This document shows positions 1-12,549 of a stretch of 64,000 nt of DNA, piece after piece (positions within the stretch are counted from its first letter, which is position 1; the number at the start of each line of letters is the position of its first letter). Source of the stretch: Morella rubra. Taxonomy: Eukaryota; Streptophyta; Magnoliopsida; Fagales; Myricaceae. The notes beneath the pieces are model-generated. The model saw nothing but the letters and a program-made list of their open reading frames with translations, was not told where the DNA came from and made no database searches. Both the position numbers and the translations under genes were made by a program. The stretch spans positions 1,268,840 through 1,332,839 of the forward strand of contig CM025855.1 in assembly GCA_003952965.2 (NCBI GenBank), written 5' to 3'.

Positions 1-500
1 TCATTTCTCATCTTTCCTAATTAAATTTTGTTACAAATTATAAAAATCAGTTATATAAATTACAGTACTTTGGTGAGTTGTAGGTATGGTACAGAGTTAC
101 ATCCTTCACCGTTACCCCTTGGTATTAGGCCATTCTATACAATGGCGATTCGTAGCAGTAAATTCATTGATGTCTACATGATGGTTACCTTGTTATGAGG
201 TTGGACATTGTGTATGGCTATCAACAGGGATTTATCTTATCTATGGAACGAAGCTCATATGAAATTCTTGAAAATTAGGACATGCCTCTATTGTAGATCC
301 CTATCATAGGTTATTATTGATCTTGATTATTTATGTTCCATTAGGTGAGGAAATAATTTCAGGAGCTCAGCGTGTTGTACCAGAATTCTTGACTGAACGT
401 GCACAGGCATGTGGGATTGATGTCAAGACAGTTTCAACATATATTGATTCTTTCAGGTGATTTTCAGTTTCTTATTAATTCTTCAGTTTACCCTACCATT
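1..500 (+). pseudogene. Partial, error-rich duplicate of two AspRS exons
   Basis: This stretch repeats 1279-1700, where the same two exons of cytosolic aspartyl-tRNA synthetase are intact. Recognisable pieces are the LHRYPLG / RPFYTM segment (about 85-165) and the ISGAQRV...[17 protein letters not shown] segment (about 346-457). Relative to the second copy nearly all differences are losses of 1-4 bases, for example one G missing from a GGG run and a missing TC in a Phe codon, so no reading frame survives across it. Homology stops near 500. It is either a decayed partial tandem duplication or a patch of uncorrected long-read sequence; the deletion bias favours the second. It is not a functional gene by itself. 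Confidence 0.75.
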
Positions 501-1118
501 TGTTGCTTAACATGCATTGAATACTTACAAATCACGAAGATACTAAGTTATGCATGCTCTGAACAAATAATGAAATTAATCAATGGGGGATGATGCTGGT
601 TTTCTTCCACATGTAGGAGTCAGGGTTTGAGAATGTTGGGGGAAACGCCCCCTGGATTTACTGTTACACACACCATGTGTGAATGTTTTGATTAAGAAGT
701 TATACCCCTTATGATATACTAACTTCTTATTTTTTGGCTGTGAGGCAATTGAAGTGCCCTAGAGCTTCACACAGTGCTCTATTGAGTGGTAGTTTGCTGA
801 TGTGGTTGATGTTTACCCCTTCTCGACTCTTAGGACTGGAAGAATAGGCAATGGAGGATTCTTGATGGCATTCAATTAGTTTCTACCTCGCTTGTTTATT
901 TTCAATGCTTTTTTGTCTTTTTGTTTTTCTTTTGGCAGTAAATATTTTCGTGTAATTTATATACTACAAGATATGAACCCAAAAGGTGCTATAAAGGGCT
1001 ACTGGAAAAATTATGGCATCTTCTGCTTCCAGAGATTGGAAGTTGGTGCTTATGCTTAGCAAAACTACTGCATGGTTTGCTTATAATTACACAGTTTCCT
1101 TCTTTCTTTACCTTTTAG

Positions 1119-2449
1119 GAAGTATGATTATTCTTTTGATAAATGGAAAAAGGTTGATGCAAAGGATAAAGTTGATCCACTTGGGACCTAAATACTGAAA
1201 CTGAAAGAAAGTTGGGACAGCTTGTTTTAGAGAAGTTATTCTTTCTTGATTTTCTAATTATATTTTTGTCGTGTTCGTTTCTCATCTTTCCTAATTAAAT
1301 TTTGTTACAAATTATAAAAATTGGCAGTTATATAAATTACAGTTCGACTTTGGTGATCGTTGTAGGTATGGTACAGAGTTCTACATCCTTCACCGTTACC
1401 CCTTGGGTATTAGGCCATTCTATACAATGCCTTCCTATGATAATCCATCATACAGTAACTCATTTGATGTCTTTATTCGAGGTAAATTATCTTATTACAT
1501 GCTCTATTGTAGATCCCTATCATAGGTTATTATTGATCTTGATTATTTATGTTCCATTAGGTGAGGAAATAATTTCAGGAGCTCAGCGTGTACATGTACC
1601 AGAATTCTTGACTGAACGTGCACAGGCATGTGGGATTGATGTCAAGACAGTATCAACATATATTGATTCTTTCAGGTGATTTTCAGTTTCTTATTATTCT
1701 TCAGTTTACCATAATTTCATGCAACTGATTAACATTATGCAAATCTCTCCAAGTTTTTGTTGTGTGAAGCCCTGTTAATTATTAGTCTTCTAGCTATTGT
1801 GAGAAGTTAATCTGGTCAAATACATTTGTCTGTGGCTAGTCGAGTTGGTGGAACACGATTTGATAGGGGTGCATGATCATTGATCAAATAACGGGAAGAA
1901 CTTTTATTTATTCAATTTTTCAGATTGAATGCACAATAACTTTATGAATGCCTTGAGTTGAATGGAATTCTTTTACAAATTCATCAGACTTTGCATCTTC
2001 TTTCTTGGAACTTGGAGTTATCTCTACATGGATTGGTTTGGCTATGATGTTAAATTTTATGCTTTATATGGTGCGGCGTATGTCTATTAGATGCATTCAG
2101 TGTCCAAGTTTTGGGCTTTTAGTCCTAGTGTGGTTTGCGTTTCAATCAAGATAAAACAGAGGATTCTACCAAAAGAGAAGATATTTAAACTCTTAAAATT
2201 TCTAATATTTGAATTATGCATTTGCTTTTGCTACTGAAACCATGCAGAAATCAACTGTAAAGCTCCGAGCATTCTTGTCTTATCTTCTACGTGTTTCTGA
2301 CCTCACGACTGTGATATCATAATGTTGGTGATTGCAGATATGGTGCACCTCCACATGGCGGATTTGGAGTAGGGTTGGAGCGTGTGGTGATGCTTTTCTG
2401 TGGTTTGAATAACATCAGGAAAACCTCTCTTTTCCCTCGTGACCCTTAA
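1119..2449 (+). pseudogene. Cytosolic aspartyl-tRNA synthetase, 3' exons (frameshifted)
   Basis: Class IIb aspartyl-tRNA synthetase charges tRNA-Asp in the cytosol. Four exons are readable: 1119-1234 (ends ERKLGQLVLEK), 1366-1481 ([14 protein letters not shown] to NSFDVFIR), 1561-1675 ([12 protein letters not shown] to YIDSF) and 2338-2449 ([17 protein letters not shown], then [13 protein letters not shown]). The last carries class II motif 3 (GFGVGLER), the ATP-binding Arg. All junctions are GT-AG and in phase. Two breaks are visible: at 1183-1185 the codons for DPLGDLNTE need a fourth G, and after FPRDP the frame hits TAA, although one base shift would read the usual KRIAP-like tail and a stop. 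The catalytic upstream exons are outside or unrecognisable. It is either a pseudogene or a real gene with consensus errors. It converges on DCAF1. Confidence 0.8.
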
Positions 2450-3774
2450 GGATTGCTCCGTGATAGTTTTATTCCATCGGGTTGAAAGCTTTTTCTTGAG
2501 AGTTCATGCTTGACAGTGTTGAGATACCCAAGTTCCTCCAGAGAGCATTGCATTGCATTTAAGCACGTGAATTTGTATCTGTTGCCATTCTTTATCCGCC
2601 ACTTTTTAGTGACGGTTAGTTTTGGTAATTGTTCACTACTTTATTATGAACATGTAGAAATTTCCTTTGGAATTATTTTTTTTTTTTTTGAAATATAACA
2701 ATAGTAAGTGGGGTATGCAACCATACTGTACGAAAACAAAACAAAAAATATGGATGCAGCCATTACTCCTTGCCAACTTCTCGTCTGAAGCTCCAATTTT
2801 TCTCCTACCCCCTCTTCTTCTATTGTGGTTTTTTCCTTGCAGGAAATGGACATCCGAGCTATCCCATTGAGATATCTTATAAGAATCTGATTTTTTGTAT
2901 TTTTATCTCTTCTTAAAATAGGTTAAAATTGTAAGAGCATTAGGTCCATTTAGCTGGTTTTTTAGGGCTGTAGCTAACACTTTGGGGTCTGTCATAGTTT
3001 ACGCCTATTAAATGGTTTTTTTTCCCCCACAATTGAATATAATTCAGTATTCACCTAAGAAAGAAAAAAGGTTCATTGAACTATTCTTTACTTCCTCACT
3101 GTCAAATAAATTAATACTGGGATTCATTATAAGTGAAGACGGTGATTAAAGTTCGTATATAAAGCTTTTTGAAGTGTAAAATTTTACGCTTCTTAAAATT
3201 TTAACATAATAAAAAATTATAATATAATTTCTTTTTTATCAAATCATTACTTATTCACTATAATAAATATAAAAAATCATTCTCTTCACTTTTTCACTAA
3301 ATCTAATACCTTAAAATTTTAACACTCAAACACAACCTTCCTTTCTCTTTCTCGCGTCGTGCGTGTTATTCAATTCACACAGTGCCGACTCCGACTCTGC
3401 TTATGGATTTCTCTATACGTGCGAGTCTACCCCTCACTTCAACTCCAAAGCTCCTAGTCGAGAACTTATACTCGCTATAGAGGCATTGATCTGCTATGGA
3501 ACCAATGAATATTTGTGATCTTCATTGTGAGATCGTCCCCGAATAGAGAGGGAACAACAACTCGGGTATTAAAAGAAAAAAAAAACAGATGAGAATCTAC
3601 ATCTCAGCTGATTAAAAAAAATATGAAGTAGATAGACTGCTCTCGCTCTCGCTCTCCCTCCCTCTTTAACTCCACTAAGAAACTAAATGAATAAATTCCC
3701 TGAGAAGAGACCCACTAAATAATAATTACATGATCTGTGCTACAATTTAAACCAACCTAAGAATCATGTAAAAT
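2450..3774. other. Intergenic, AspRS-DCAF1 tail-to-tail spacer
   Basis: AT-rich spacer between two convergent genes, holding their presumed 3' UTRs. About 3180-3340 contains an AT-rich segment ending in tracts such as TCACTTTTTCACTAAATC and CTTAAAATTTTAACAC. The same motif set recurs in EndoV intron 6 (22966-23150) and loosely at 57050-57310 and 38040-38640, suggesting a dispersed repeat family. No ORF with recognisable similarity. Confidence 0.5.
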
Positions 3775-4455
3775 TTAATAACCAAAACCGTTGAAATCAT
3801 CCTCATCATCACTACTGAAAGATTCAACCAATTGACTATCATCGTCATCCTCATCACCCTCTGTCACAATCTCCAGTATTCCACTTCCCCCATCCAGCAT
3901 GAAATCCCCATCATCGTCATCGTCATCAAGGTCACTCACACTATCATCATCATCATTACTCAAATCAATATCACTTTCCCCATCCCCATCAAGATCCGGG
4001 CCCAATAAAGGGTCCACATCAGCATCATCATCATCCTCATCCTCATCTTCCTCCTCACTCTCAGCATCGTCAGGATCAGAATCATCATCCGTTGGCCTTC
4101 GGCGACCAATTTCGTAAATCCTAGCAGAAGAAAAAACCTCTTCCTGGTCATCCATTGTTATCAACCCTACAAAGGAATCTGTTGGCTCTGTAGCAAAGTC
4201 AAGGACACAACGATCTACTGGTATAGTGGCTATGTCAGAGTAGTTGACTGCATCCACCGTGCGGAAAGCAGCAAAGAGAGGATGCTTGACTCGTCTTGTG
4301 TGAACTGCAGACATTACATCCTCAAGATTTCTCCTAAGGATTGCATAAATCACATCCCCGCGTGCGTTGAATGTTATCATTGTTTGGTCTAACGAAGGTA
4401 CACTACGGAGGAGCCTGAACTTCCTGAGATCCCAGACCTCTGAGTTTATAATTAC
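3775..4455 (-). CDS. DCAF1: DCAF1 last exon: end of WD40 plus acidic tail
   Basis: Continuous open frame from an acceptor at 4456 through SEVWDLRKFRLLRSVPSLDQ, then HTRRVKHPLFAAFRTVDA, VDRCVLDFATEPTDSFVG and YEIGRRRPTDDDSDPD, to a tail of about 90 residues that is mostly Asp/Glu/Ser, ending in DDFNGFGY and TAA at 3775-3777. These segments are close to the C-terminus of plant DCAF1. Acidic tails of DCAF1 proteins are known to be low-complexity and probably disordered. No break is seen in this exon, in contrast to the block just upstream. Confidence 0.85.
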   Translation of the reverse strand, partial: VIINSEVWDLRKFRLLRSVPSLDQTMITFNARGDVIYAILRRNLEDVMSAVHTRRVKHPLFAAFRTVDAVNYSDIATIPVDRCVLDFATEPTDSFVGLITMDDQEEVFSSARIYEIGRRRPTDDDSDPDDAESEEEDEDEDDDDADVDPLLGPDLDGDGESDIDLSNDDDDSVSDLDDDDDDGDFMLDGGSGILEIVTEGDEDDDDSQLVESFSSDDEDDFNGFGY

Positions 4456-7400
4456 CTGTCAAAACGAAAGTTTTACATTAATCAAACTCATAAGGAAATT
4501 GTTTCTATTCCTTTTTTTTCTCCTTTTTTTTTTTTTGGCGGGGGGGTGGGGGGATTTGGAGGAGCTAGTGTTTAAACCCTTCTTAATAAAACACACAGTT
4601 CAAGAAGAAAAAAAAATATGACCAAGTACTGATCATCAACACCTTTTCTGGAAAATCTTGTCTTCATTTTTTTATTTTGAAATGTCCAGTATAAAGTTTC
4701 TAAAGAAGATTATAACTGTGAGAATTTTACCTTAGTGATGAATAGTTCAACAGGCTAGAAACCAATGATAATCAGACAAGCGACACTACTATAACTACTG
4801 TAGCAGAGACAGCATTTTGCATACCTCATTCCCAGCTGGATGAAAACCGCCACTCCATAATCCGTAAATTGATCATGAGCGATTGAATGGGCCAGAAACC
4901 CGCTGGTCCCAAGACCCCTTCTATAGAAGCTAGCATCAAGGGCTGGTGTATGAGAGAATATGCCCTCGACCTTGAGCTAGACTGTCTGACAGCTTCGATT
5001 CCAACTGGCAGGTCTTGGATAATCATATAGATCAACTCGGAACTGGCTCTGATGTGGGCTGAAAAATGCTTCCAGATTGCTAAACCTTGCCTTACACCTT
5101 CAAATGGATGCATTGGCCCTCCTGAGATTGAAGATGCATCCCACAACCTAACATCTGAGGCTCGATGAAAGCACCAGCTGTGTCACCAGAAGAAAGTGTC
5201 AAAGGAGACTGATGGCTTGGGCCAGCTCTCCAGAGAGGTGGGGAGTCTTCTTGAATTTTTAAGCTCTGAGTGGCTGCCAACTGCAAGACGGGAGGAGTCC
5301 CCAAGAAAATTGATGCAAGTGCAGAAGAGCACAACCCGTCCCTAGAAGTTCCCAAGGTCTGATCTGCTGTAAACAAACTGGCGATCCCTGCGATTTGTAC
5401 TACCATAAGAGACTCGCGTGTACCAAGTCGGGCTGTTACATTATGGGGCAAGGCTTCGTTTAGGTTCAGGACACATGACTAAAGATGGTGGAAGAGTACA
5501 AGGGGCAGAAGCATTGGCGATGCTGGTGCTTCAGAGTGGTACAAGAGAATCTAGGAGTTAACCGCTCTACGCTGCTGGGCTGAGATCATCTTAGGAGCTA
5601 AGTTGCGAACACCTGAATAGGGTGTTAGCATACTGGTTGTCATGCCATATATCAAGCACCCAATTTGGCACGATCCCCATTTGATCTCTTAAGGTTAGAA
5701 CTTAAATATAGAGCCCAATGTAATCAGTTAGTCAGATAGCTTTTACGAGAGAGGATTTTTAGAACGGTTTGCAATTGTTTGGGTTTCCCAGAGGATGAAA
5801 CCAGCAACATCCTTAAACTTGATAGTTTTCTTCATTGGCACCTACAAAACTCTTACATTGCGCTCTGTTAAAGATTAATTTCGGCAAGGACTCTGAAGGA
5901 GTTTCTACAGCAATCAGTTCAGAAGATGATTTTGAAGCATTCAAGACTTTCCTGACAGATATAGATTGAGAAGTCATGGGATTGCCTGATTTCTCAAGTG
6001 TGAACCAAAACTAGGTCCAGCTTTTTTTCTTTGAGAAGAAACAGTTGAATCACACTTCAAGCTTATATCCTCACCCTGGTAGGTAAACTCGATAATTTTA
6101 AGAGAATCCACAAGGGGATCACAGCCATAACATTGTGAGAAAGCAGACTGTATTGGTGCGCAAGAGAGCAAAAAAGGATAAAGGAGTCAACTGAGCCTCT
6201 TTTTTTATTGTTTTTTTTTTTCCTGGGATTAGTACATATAAGCCTTGTGGTACCTGGAGTGGTAGCAGCAGCTATAAATTGGATCAGTAGCTGCTAATGT
6301 ACTTGCACGCCCTGAATGATTTCACCATAAGTGCAAAGAGAGAGATGTTGTCTATAGGAAACCAACTTGAAGTCCCGACCTTAATTTCTGCATGTTGAAA
6401 AAGCAAACTTACAGCAATCAGGCTTGCCACCTACCTCTTCAAGTAGGTGACCAGTTAGTCACAAATTATTCATAAGATCCACACAGTTGTGACAATCTTT
6501 GGAATCTGCTTTTCTTAGTACTAAAGCCTTGTGGAAGCTTAAATTGGATAAGATAATGATTTCTGCAACTGTGCTTGCATTGATCAGGTACCTCTTCAAG
6601 TAGGTGACCAAAATATAAGATAAAATCTTTGGATCTGCTTTTCTTTCTAAAATTCCCAAAGGATTCTTTCCTTGCCTTGAAGACTGTTAATTCTGCCCTC
6701 ATATTCCTACTCCATTTTGCAACTACAGTAAACATTGAGGCTTACCGATCAAATGGGAACATTCATGTACCTATTTCACAAAAAAAGCCAGTAATGTGTT
6801 GGCTCTTTTGAGGACCACCAATATGTTTAGTTCTTAGAAGTATAATACCTCGTTCATGGGCCACTAGGAATGGAAGTCCTGAAACATTCTAAACTCTGAG
6901 GGCTCTTTTCTTTAAATTACCCCATACTGGACCAATATAGAACTAGGTATGAATTAAAGCAGCCCAGGATAGGTTCAATTGATTTGAGTGGGACTTGCTG
7001 ACTGCAGTGCCAATTCTAATTTCTTAGAAAACATCTTCCATTATCACCACATCTGGCACCAGAGGACTCCATATAAGGCTTAGAAAAAGAAGCAAAATAT
7101 GACATTCAAGTCATTTCATGTAAAGCTATTCCTAACAACGATGAGCAAAAGTTCATTACCTGAAGCTTTGTCAATATGTGCGCAATCGTATCATCTCTGG
7201 CTAGACCAAGCAAGACTCGGCAAGCAAGAGCACGTAGACAATCAAGGGCAGCGGGAGGTGAATAAATGCGTGGTTGGAGGAGATGAAGAAGAACCTTTAT
7301 ACCATTGTTGGCACGTACAGCATCTCTCGCTTGACGATATCCTAGTTCCAGTTGTGCAGCAAGGCCAGCACAACCTGCTCCAGCACCTAAGGATATTCTA

Positions 7401-10400
7401 CGATCTCCAACAAGTCCTGAAGTGGCTGTGGCAACAGGAGTTTGAGAAGTGCTGCTGGAGGACTGTGGACCAGCTCCAGCAGCACTGCCCCTATCTACCA
7501 CACTAGATTCCACATTCCGCTCCCTTAGATCACTCTGATTGGACATATTAACTACTCGATCTGAGTTATTACGTTCTGTGTTTCTGTCTCTGGTCTCCGT
7601 GGCAGGACCATAAGAGTTTTGAGCAGAAACAGAATGCTGACCTTGTGAGAGTAATGGCGGTCTATTACTTATAGCAGGTGGAGGACAAACAAGATTGACC
7701 AACACATTCAGCGCTGGTTGAATGATCTGCAAAGAGGAGCAAACAAAAAGTTAGAATGCAATACCCTGGTGAATGAAAAGGAAAGCATGATACCTAGTCT
7801 CAAGAAATCTGCTTCCAGCATCCTTAAATGATATAAATAATACCAAAGATAATTAAGTATTTGAGAGTATGTATTACCTCTGGGTCCACACAGCTACTAG
7901 CACTATTCGCTGCATCCAGAATGACTGCTATACCAACACGATTATTGCTTAATGTGGCATTCACGATCATCTTGCGGCTGTTCGGTACTAGCGTGACAAT
8001 ATGCAAAACACCCAATGCATACTGAAGCAAATCATGCAAATAGCGCTCGACAGGGGGGGCCTACATACCGCCAAAGTTGAATATGAGACAGAATGCAAGA
8101 AGCAAAACCAAGAAAGCAAATTTAAAAACTGAATACACCATACCTGACACAATTCCAACAGGGTAATATGTCCATTACAGCTTAAGAACTTCTCAACTTC
8201 AGGCCAGCGAGTTCTTACAAACCCGGGACCCAGCTTTCGATCCTTTTGTAACTGCAAAAACACTGCATCCATAGCTTCATTACTGATGTCAATTGGTTTG
8301 TAGGCTGCCCTCACACTTGGAGTATTACGGGCTGTACTTCGACTGTTTTTATTTGGACGGATGGAATCCACAAGCAAAAGAAGATGAGCTCTAAAATATT
8401 GCCGCAAAGCAACACAGGTGTGGTAAGCTATCTGCTTCTCCGAGGATGTCAGCACTTCCGAAGATGAACGGTCATTCCGAAATGTTCCTGAACTGGACAA
8501 GCCTAACGCTCCAGTATTTACTCCAGATCTTACTAAGGCAGCATCATTTAAAAGGCCCAGCAATTTCTTTAAACCATCCTGAGCATCAAAGGCATCAAGA
8601 ACTGCTCGGAAGACAAATGCAGCACCAAAAAACAAGGCAGCATTTTTTCTAGCTTGGTCCTGGGGACACTCGAGAAGTTGGATAGCTAACTCCACCACCT
8701 GGTGAACAACATCTGAAGGAAGAGCACAGACCCGTTCCATTATTCCCTGCAGTGAGTTCTCAGAAAGTAAGAGCCAAATTGCCAAATTACATAAAATGTA
8801 TCCGGAGTTCATCAGAATAAGAGAAAGGGCAAAAAGAAGCAGGTAAAACTACTGTATCGAGGGGAAAGTTTTCCAAAAGACATTAAAAGCCATTACCTGG
8901 AGAGAACCAATCGTAAATAAGCAGGAAGAAAGGCCGAAGAAGGTTTGCGCAACTCTAGGGACTGCAAGCAGTTTCTGCATGCCACCTCGATCCACAAATA
9001 ATGCAGCAAATTTCCGGTGAGCAGCCAATGCACAGATTAGCTTCATTACATCAGGTAAGAGAATTGCAACTTTTGATGCCTCGTTGTGTCTGAAACTCCG
9101 TTGCAATAATACAAGACAGACATCAACACCCTTTTCATGAAGTACAGGCCCAAGAACTTCAACATATTCTCCAAGTATCTCAAGACACTGAATACAGTAT
9201 TTTTCTCTCAGCTGTGCAAGAGATTCATAGTCCGGGATGAAAAATTCTTCAACATCCTGGTTAGTTTCTGTTTCTGTGCGGCCTGGGTTCACTGCATCAT
9301 CATTGATGCTACTAGAGCTCCTGTTAGCAACCCGTGGAAGTATTATTAGACTACTTCCCAAACCAACAAAACTACAAATGTCAGCAATTTCAGGCAGTGC
9401 ACTGTGATTAGGCCCCAATGGCTGCATTTCATATCTAGTTAGGAAATTACCAACCTTAAGACTTCAATTGAATTAGCAGCGTCAATAACAGTGGATGCTG
9501 CTCTGGAAGCAGCCACAACTGCAGCTTCTTCATCGTTGGTAGTTTTAAATTCCTACAAATGTAGAGTAGAAAAGCATTGAGAAGTATAAGATTCCATATG
9601 GCACATGCTGTATGAAAGAAGAAGACAGAGTGATGCCGCTTACCTCAAAAGCCGCACTTTTGACTACTTCAGCAGCAGCATCACCAACTGCTTTGATAGC
9701 TTCTGCATGTGCGTTGGCTGCTCTTGCTTCAGCTTCGGCAGCTCTAACTGCTTTCTTTATGAGATCAGAAATATCTTTATTTCCAACTCGGCATTCCTGG
9801 AAGCAGTCATCATTTTCATCTCTTTCGATAATAGCCAAACCATCAGGTGTGATCCTGCCAAAAGGCTTCCTAGAATCTGGTAATTTTTTGACATCCAAAT
9901 GTCTGGAAATAATCCTCTCTCTTGTACTTCGCCCCTGTCCTAGTCGACTACCAGATCCTGGTGAGGTTAAAACCTGCTCATTCTCTGGGGCACCTTCATT
10001 AACCCTTCCCTTGCCTCTGGATTTTGATGAACCGCGATTTGCTCTGCGCCTTGAGGAGTCATCTCTTCCATTCTCATCAAGATCTCCGAATTTTGCCTTC
10101 CCATCACGTAACTCTCGACTATGCCTTCTGTCCTCTCCTTCAGCATCTAAACCATAGGCATCAACTCTTTCATCCAATGCATCCGGTGGTTCTCCATCAT
10201 CCACCCAGCAATCCTCTCTATGTCCTTGCCGAGCAACGCTTCTATCTTGATCCCTTTCAACACCGTGGTCATCTAAGGATCTCTCATCTGCTATCCTCAG
10301 ATCCTCTAAATAACTTGTTTCTAGAGCCTGTCGAACCCTACTGCGTCCGTCATCTCTACTACCTCTTGTGCAACTAGCACCAGATGCAATCTTACCCTCT

Positions 10401-12255
10401 GTTAAATGAGTAGCATCTTTCTGGCTTGTACTTGCCTCTCCAAGGACACGCACGCGAAGATAGCGCATAAGTTTGGCAGACAATCCAGATGTCAAAACAT
10501 CTTCAACTACTTGAACACCTCTGAAATCAACCCAAATATCGAAGATATAGAGTGAACCAAACTAGAAAATTATACACTACCAAATGGAAAATAAGAGTAA
10601 GCTATTTACTTCAGGAGCATACCCAGCGAGACAATCAGCAAGAAGTCCAGTAGAATAGGTTTTCAACATTTCATAATCTGAGGCCTCCTTGCTCTTGGAG
10701 TTGTGATCTTCACCAGGAAACCTGGCAGCGTCATCAATCACCCAAATTTTTATGTTCTTCAAGACGGCATCTTCAAAAACATGAGGATACTGCAAAATAG
10801 CTCATCAAATTACAATATACCATAACCTAAGGAATACCATAAAGCTAAACAGATAGAAAACAACAATCTTACACTCCAAGTCAGCGAACAGCTTAAAAGA
10901 AGCCTCGCAGCAGCTGCCTGGATGGAGGCTGGGTATCTTGCTTCTGATAGAAACTTTGATGATATCAATTCGAAGAAGTCATCATTTTCCTGAGGATGAA
11001 AGGGGAGATTTGGGATTCAGAACTTCGCTGTAGTGTTCTAAATGAAGATGCCATGGCAAACTGCCAGAGGAAGACTTTTTCTTTTTGTTGTTGCTTTTGG
11101 GGGGGGGGAGAGAGAGAGAGAGATAGAGATAGAGAGAGATAATGATTACAACTAAGAACAGAAAAAAAAAAAAAAAAAAAAAAAAGCAAAGATACGAAAA
11201 GGTTGGCACAGTCCAATACGCCAAAATTAATTACCCGGACTAAGTTTCCAAGCCGTCCGATGTTATGTGAAGCACGGCCATTATTCGAGGAATGACCATT
11301 CTCTTTCATGTATCTACATTCAGTAAAGACATACATGTAAAGAACAACGTTCAAACCTTATTGAGAAAGCAATGATGAGAGAACAGGACAACGTACTTAA
11401 GAAGTACACCAATTCACCATAAATCCTATTGAGGACAAGTTGATGAAATTAAGCTTAGCATTTACATATGCGAGACCATAAGACTAATTCCAGATAACGG
11501 AGAAATGCTTACCAAACTACCACAGGGACGCTTACTTTTTTTCTTTTTTGTTTATTAAACTACTCCGCAAGAAAATACTTAGCAGTACTTAAAAAAATTC
11601 TCAAGCGTAAAGCACAGGCAATTACTTTACAACTTCGAATCTTCACTAAAAGCAAATGTAATAATTTCATTTACGTCTTTCGGCCACCCAAAAAACTTAC
11701 AAACATTTTTTGTTTTTTGTTTTTCGCTCCAATCATTCAGCAAGGGGTCTACCGGAATCCAAAACCTAAACACTTATCATAACACGGGTAAAACGAGATT
11801 ACATTAAGAGGATCCGAATTGGGGATGTATAAGCACATAAAATGGCACCATATACACCACACTCGTCCTCGTCGCCTAAAAAAAAAATCCACAGTCCATG
11901 GGTATTCTCTGACACCTCGGAATTAATCCAGAACGCTCATTAAAAACATAATACAGCCAAGGAAAAAAACAAAAAGAAGACCCGAGAAAAAGTGGAAAGC
12001 GTACCGGGATTCTTGTGCTTCGAGGAGGGAGGCGAGAGCATGAAGGACGAAGGGGCTAGGGTTTTCAGGCGAAGAAGTGATCTTCTCCATCAGCTTCTGC
12101 GCCTTCGCGATCAACTCGTCGTCTTCGTTCTTCGCCTCCTCTTCTTCGTCTTCTTCTCCCTGAGACTGAGGCTGCGATTCCGTAGCAGGAGGCTGAGGAG
12201 CCTCAGCTTCTTCGGCTTGCGCTTGGTTCGTTTGGTCGTCCATATTCGACTCCAT
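3775..12255 (-). CDS. DCAF1: DCAF1 homolog (DDB1-CUL4 substrate receptor), interrupted
   Basis: DCAF1 docks on DDB1 and recruits substrates to CUL4 ubiquitin ligase in the nucleus. Exons readable on the minus strand: 12005-12255 (Met start, acidic N-terminus, then DDELIAKAQKLMEKITSS), 11235-11313, 10873-10989, 10610-10789, 9644-10520, 9455-9552, 8897-9434, 8144-8746, 7878-8060 and 7160-7726 (armadillo-like helical region), a damaged block 4825-7100, and the last exon 3775-4455. Most joins are GT-AG and in phase; the 10610/10520 join is not in phase at the nearest GT. The domain order matches plant DCAF1. The LisH segment expected after the armadillo exons was not found. It is divergent to EndoV and convergent to AspRS. 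The middle block decides whether this is a live gene or a pseudogene. Confidence 0.85.
4825..7100 (-). pseudogene. Damaged middle of DCAF1 (WD40 region with DWD box)
   Basis: Recognisable DCAF1 pieces lie in the right order but in shifting frames: a degraded SGGQ/GRW segment (near 7040), GRASTLAATD (near 6300), SLKCDSTVSSQRKKAGPSFG (about 6000-6060), TSQSISVRKVL and ETPSES (5900-5970), PHNVTARLGTRE (5410-5450), SHQSPLTL (about 5200), LWDASSISGGPMHPFEG (about 5100-5145), a WDQR tetrad (4900-4911) and GFHPAGNE (about 4825-4850). WDxR is the DDB1-contact (DWD) signature. Each break is a loss of one or a few bases; near 4849-4851 a CCC run is read as CC. The piece between 6320 and 7159 lacks recognisable LisH sequence. 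Either real decay or uncorrected sequencing indels. Confidence 0.7.
11101..11184. repeat. Low-complexity tracts in DCAF1 intron 2
   Basis: A run of nine G followed by an imperfect GA tract, then a long A run at 11162-11184. They lie inside the intron between the exons at 11235-11313 and 10873-10989 and have no coding content. Confidence 0.8.
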
Positions 12256-12506
12256 ATATTATCCGACAGAGGTAGGAATTATATATATGTATTTAGGTAG
12301 CTAGACACGAAGAAATGGCAATAGAAATGAAAGGAATTGGAGGCCTATGTATATGAAATTTTTTATATGATAATCAAATTATATGGGTTTGCGCCTTTGT
12401 TATTTAGTTTTGAAGTTGGAAGTTGCAGAGATGAAAGAGAGACGCGACAATGAGGAGATGAAAGATGGACGCGTCGGGCTGTGCGTTTGGTTATTAATAG
12501 GGGGAG

Positions 12507-12508
<2 letters not shown>

Positions 12509-12547
<39 letters not shown>
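12509..12547. repeat. (GA)n microsatellite
   Basis: About 19 perfect GA units upstream of DCAF1. The duplicate at 14841-14865 has fewer units and a flanking GAGCG change, consistent with slippage after duplication or two alleles. Confidence 0.9.

Positions 12548-12549
<2 letters not shown>

Noticed and set aside
965-1080. Exon-like segment encoding QDMNPKGAIKGYWKNY
   Set aside because: Preceded by an AG, but I cannot align it to AspRS or another family with confidence, so no exon is called.
3899-4117. Ser-rich plus-strand open frame
   Set aside because: It is the reverse complement of the Asp-rich tail of DCAF1 (GAT/GAC read as ATC/GTC and TCA/TCC).
9612-10157. 181-codon plus-strand open frame
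   Set aside because: Antisense of the DCAF1 exon 9644-10520; no domain and no codon-bias support.
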